From: Planctomycetes bacterium UBA1662 | Lineage (GTDB): Bacteria > Planctomycetota > UBA8108 | Reading direction: 5' to 3' | DNA: 8,643 nucleotides | Assembly (NCBI GenBank): GCA_002320775.1 | Contig: DCKY01000179.1 | Coordinates: 1-8,643 of the forward strand | Shown: positions 6,692 through 8,643 of the stretch, one piece after another | Numbering within the stretch: position 1 is the stretch's first letter | Layout of the letters: every line of letters starts with the position of its first letter | Notes under the pieces: model-generated | What the model saw: only the letters and a program-made list of their open reading frames with translations | Databases searched by the model: none | Told to the model about the DNA's origin: nothing | Program-made: the position numbers and the translations under genes

Positions 6692-8643
6692 ATGCCTGCC
6701 GCTCGAAAACTTAACACCCTGCTCAACCTCCTCTTCACGGTCTTTTTCCTCAGCCAGGAACTCACAGTCCACGCGAACGATCATGCGTGGAAACCGCCCG
6801 CCTCTCCTGAATCACTGAAGCCCTCCCTGGAGCTTCCCGATCTCTTTACCTTTGCCGATGGGAGCAAGGTAAAGACGAAGGCCGATTGGGAGAGGCGCCG
6901 GACGGAGATGAAGAAGATGCTGCTCTATTACCAGTACGGCCGTATCCCCCCCAGGCCGGACTCGGTAACCGCCGCAGACATCCAGCGCCGTCCTCACCCA
7001 AGCGGCAAGGGAACCATGGAGTTTATGACCCTGGTGATCGGCTCGAAGCGAAAGCTGCGTATGCGGATCCTGCTGAACCTGCCGAAGACACCCGGCCCCC
7101 GGCCGGTCATCCTCTGCGAGGCGGGCCGCCTCGGACGCAACCGCAACGTTCCGATGTTCCTCGATGCGGGCTACATCTTCATCGAATACGCCCGCAGCGA
7201 CCTCGACCCCGACAGGAAGGACTTCGCCGGACCGGCCCAGGAAGCCTATCCGGACTACGATTGGGCGACGCTCTCAGTCTGGGCCTGGGGCGCGATGCGC
7301 CTGGTCGACTATCTCGAGACACGCAAGGACATCGACCTCGAACACATCGCCACAACAGGGCACTCGCGCGGAGGGAAGATGGCTCTCCTGACCGCGGCCC
7401 TCGACGAGCGCTTCGCTATGGCCATCCCTAACCAGTCAGGCGCCGGGGGATCCGGTTGCTACCGGATCCTCGGACCCGGCGCCGAGACCCTCGGCATGAA
7501 CGACAAGCCGTGGTGGTACCATGAGCGAATCCAATGGTTTGGTGAACGCGAAGAGTACCTGCCCTTCGACCAGCACTTCGTCAAGGCGCTGGTCGCTCCG
7601 CGCGCGGTCATCAGCAATGAAGCCTTCGAAGACCTCTTCGCCAATCCGCTCGGGACCCAGGTCTCCTCGATGGCGGCGCAGGAGGCCTTCCGGTTCCTTG
7701 GCGTGCCCGAGAAAAACGCCATCACCTACCGCCACGGCGGGCATTCCTTCACCACAGATGACTGGGAGAAGATTCTCGCCTTCGCCGAGTGGCACTTCTT
7801 CAATCGCCCGCCCGAAGACAAAACGGTCTTCTGGAATACTCCCCTGCCCCTGGCTGGCCTGGATTTCAAGGGCCGACCAGTCGACGGCGCGGTGAAAAAG
7901 AAGGCTGCCAAGGGCGGGAGCCGCGAGCCCTCTCAGCCCGAGCCCTTCATGGATTTCGTCAAGATCGGTGACCCCGGCAACAAGCCTGACAAGAGCTTCT
8001 ACGGGCGCGGTGTCTTCGGCAATGTCGACTCGGCCTACGAGATCGGAACGCGCCGGGTCACCAACGAGCAATACGCCGTTTTCCTGAACGCGGTCGCCGC
8101 CAGCGACCCCGCGGGTCTCTTCAATCCTGACATGCAGGAGCGCCCGGAGGGAGGCATCGTGCGCCTGGGTTCACCGGGAGAATACACCTACCGGGTCAGG
8201 ACGGAGCAGGCCTCGAAAACAGTGAACTTCGTCAGCTGGTATGATGCTCTGCGTTTCTGCAATTGGCTGCACAATGAACGGCCGAGTGGGAAGCAGGGAC
8301 CGGCGACGACGGAGAGCGGTTCCTACGCATTCAGCGGCAAGGAGAGCGTAGGCGAGAGGGAGAAAAAAGCGCGCTTCGCTCTGTCGAGCGAGAATGAATG
8401 GTACAAGGCCGCCTACTTCTCCCCCCGGCGCGGCTACTCGAATATGAACATCCTCGGCCGGGCAGTCGTGCGGCCGGAAGATTCAAAGTCGAGCTACGGC
8501 GCCGAGCAGATGGCCGACAAGTTCTGGGAATGGAACGAGTCGGTGGTCAGCAAGCTCGGACGCGGCCTCCGCTCCGGCGGCTGGTTCCAGGGCAACAACC
8601 GCCAGGCCGCCGGACGCTTCTTCAGCAACCAGGAGATGGAGCT
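6692..8643 (+). CDS. Secreted CE15-like glucuronoyl esterase fused to SUMF1/FGE-like domain (3' end cut)
   Basis: One open frame of 650 codons plus two bases, without stop to the right edge. Residues 1-28 are a signal peptide (ending TVHA). Residues about 50-375 are an alpha/beta hydrolase of the CE15 glucuronoyl-esterase kind, which cleaves esters of 4-O-methyl-glucuronic acid with alcohols, as in lignin-xylan links. Visible signs are WERRRTEM (66-73), YGRIPPRP (82-89), WAWGAMRLVDYLE (197-209), the nucleophile motif GHSRGGK (Ser225), SGAGG (249-253), LPFDQHFVKALVAPRA (290-305), EDLFANP (Asp314) and RHGGHSF (His351). After a lysine-rich linker (about 400-415), residues about 419 to the end match SUMF1/FGE-like domains: DFVKIGDPGN, RRVTNEQYAVFLNAVAA (454-470), VNFVSWYDALRFCNWLH (511-527), ENEWYKAAYF (567-576), FWEWNESVV (611-619) and GRGLRSGGW (623-631). 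Cysteines expected in active FGE are absent from the part seen. The start has no Shine-Dalgarno. Confidence 0.9.
   Translation, partial: MPAARKLNTLLNLLFTVFFLSQELTVHANDHAWKPPASPESLKPSLELPDLFTFADGSKVKTKADWERRRTEMKKMLLYYQYGRIPPRPDSVTAADIQRRPHPSGKGTMEFMTLVIGSKRKLRMRILLNLPKTPGPRPVILCEAGRLGRNRNVPMFLDAGYIFIEYARSDLDPDRKDFAGPAQEAYPDYDWATLSVWAWGAMRLVDYLETRKDIDLEHIATTGHSRGGKMALLTAALDERFAMAIPNQSGAGGSGCYRILGPGAETLGMNDKPWWYHERIQWFGEREEYLPFDQHFVKALVAPRAVISNEAFEDLFANPLGTQVSSMAAQEAFRFLGVPEKNAITYRHGGHSFTTDDWEKILAFAEWHFFNRPPEDKTVFWNTPLPLAGLDFKGRPVDGAVKKKAAKGGSREPSQPEPFMDFVKIGDPGNKPDKSFYGRGVFGNVDSAYEIGTRRVTNEQYAVFLNAVAASDPAGLFNPDMQERPEGGIVRLGSPGEYTYRVRTEQASKTVNFVSWYDALRFCNWLHNERPSGKQGPATTESGSYAFSGKESVGEREKKARFALSSENEWYKAAYFSPRRGYSNMNILGRAVVRPEDSKSSYGAEQMADKFWEWNESVVSKLGRGLRSGGWFQGNNRQAAGRFFSNQEME
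6713..6727 (+). repeat. 15-bp direct repeat, copy 2
   Basis: Exact copy of 5196-5210, here inside the signal-peptide codons of the esterase gene (residues 8-12, NTLLN). The copies lie 1,517 bp apart, at corresponding places near the 5' ends of adjacent genes. Confidence 0.7.

Noticed and set aside
6886..8071. Open frames overlapping the esterase gene: plus strand 6886-7431 in another frame, and minus strand 7436-8071
   Set aside because: The frame starting at 6692 carries the CE15 motifs continuously through both spans; these are frame shadows.
6692..8643. Possible pseudogene or two separate genes (esterase, then SUMF1-like)
   Set aside because: I read the frame codon by codon: 650 sense codons, no stop, and no shift between the domains.
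8570..8643. Diversity-generating retroelement variable region at the end of the SUMF1-like domain
   Set aside because: Such folds are frequent targets and a few AAC codons are present, but no template repeat or reverse transcriptase is in the window, and the region is cut off.
1..8643. tRNA, rRNA, CRISPR array, insertion sequence ends, T-tract intrinsic terminators
   Set aside because: I searched both strands by eye and found no cloverleaf, regular spaced repeats, transposase motifs or GC-stem plus T-run.

Overview
The window looks like chromosomal DNA from a GC-rich, polysaccharide-degrading bacterium of the Planctomycetota/Verrucomicrobiota (PVC) type. The evidence is the gene content: a DUF1552/DUF1592 pair, exported CxxCH 'planctomycete-type' cytochrome domains, a PDZ/toroid protein resembling DUF6288, a bacterial CE15-type esterase, and a SUMF1-like domain of the kind common in PVC genomes. 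No rRNA, tRNA, CRISPR array or insertion sequence is visible. All five genes appear to encode exported or membrane-anchored proteins.

Layout. Two transcription units diverge from a 226-bp intergenic region (4985-5210). Leftward (minus strand) runs a tight three-gene operon: a PDZ plus alpha/alpha-toroid protein (3482-4984), an 854-residue di-haem-motif DUF1587/1595/1592/1588/1585 protein (921-3485), and a Tat-exported DUF1552 protein (1-924, cut by the window edge). Each junction is a 4-base ATGA stop/start overlap, so the three products are probably made in a coupled way. Rightward (plus strand) run a membrane-anchored protein with four carboxypeptidase-regulatory-like beta-sandwich modules (5211-6659) and, 32 bp downstream, a long secreted protein that is open at the right edge (6692-8643).

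The most striking item is this last gene. It is one uninterrupted reading frame of at least 650 codons joining a glucuronoyl-esterase-like (CE15) alpha/beta hydrolase to a formylglycine-generating-enzyme-like (SUMF1) fold. The latter lacks cysteines where active FGEs have them and may serve as a binding module.

How the genes may work together (inference): the rightward unit could anchor a surface module and de-esterify uronic-acid-containing glycans. The leftward unit would supply exported c-type haem proteins of unknown redox function. The intergenic region has a good sigma70-like promoter for the leftward operon, a perfect 7-bp hairpin and an imperfect 14-bp palindrome that could be a shared operator.

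Smaller oddities: a G8 run just before the first ATGA junction that could allow a -1 fusion, an A8 run early in the rightward operon, and a 15-bp exact repeat that codes the same peptide (NTLLN) at the 5' ends of both rightward genes.
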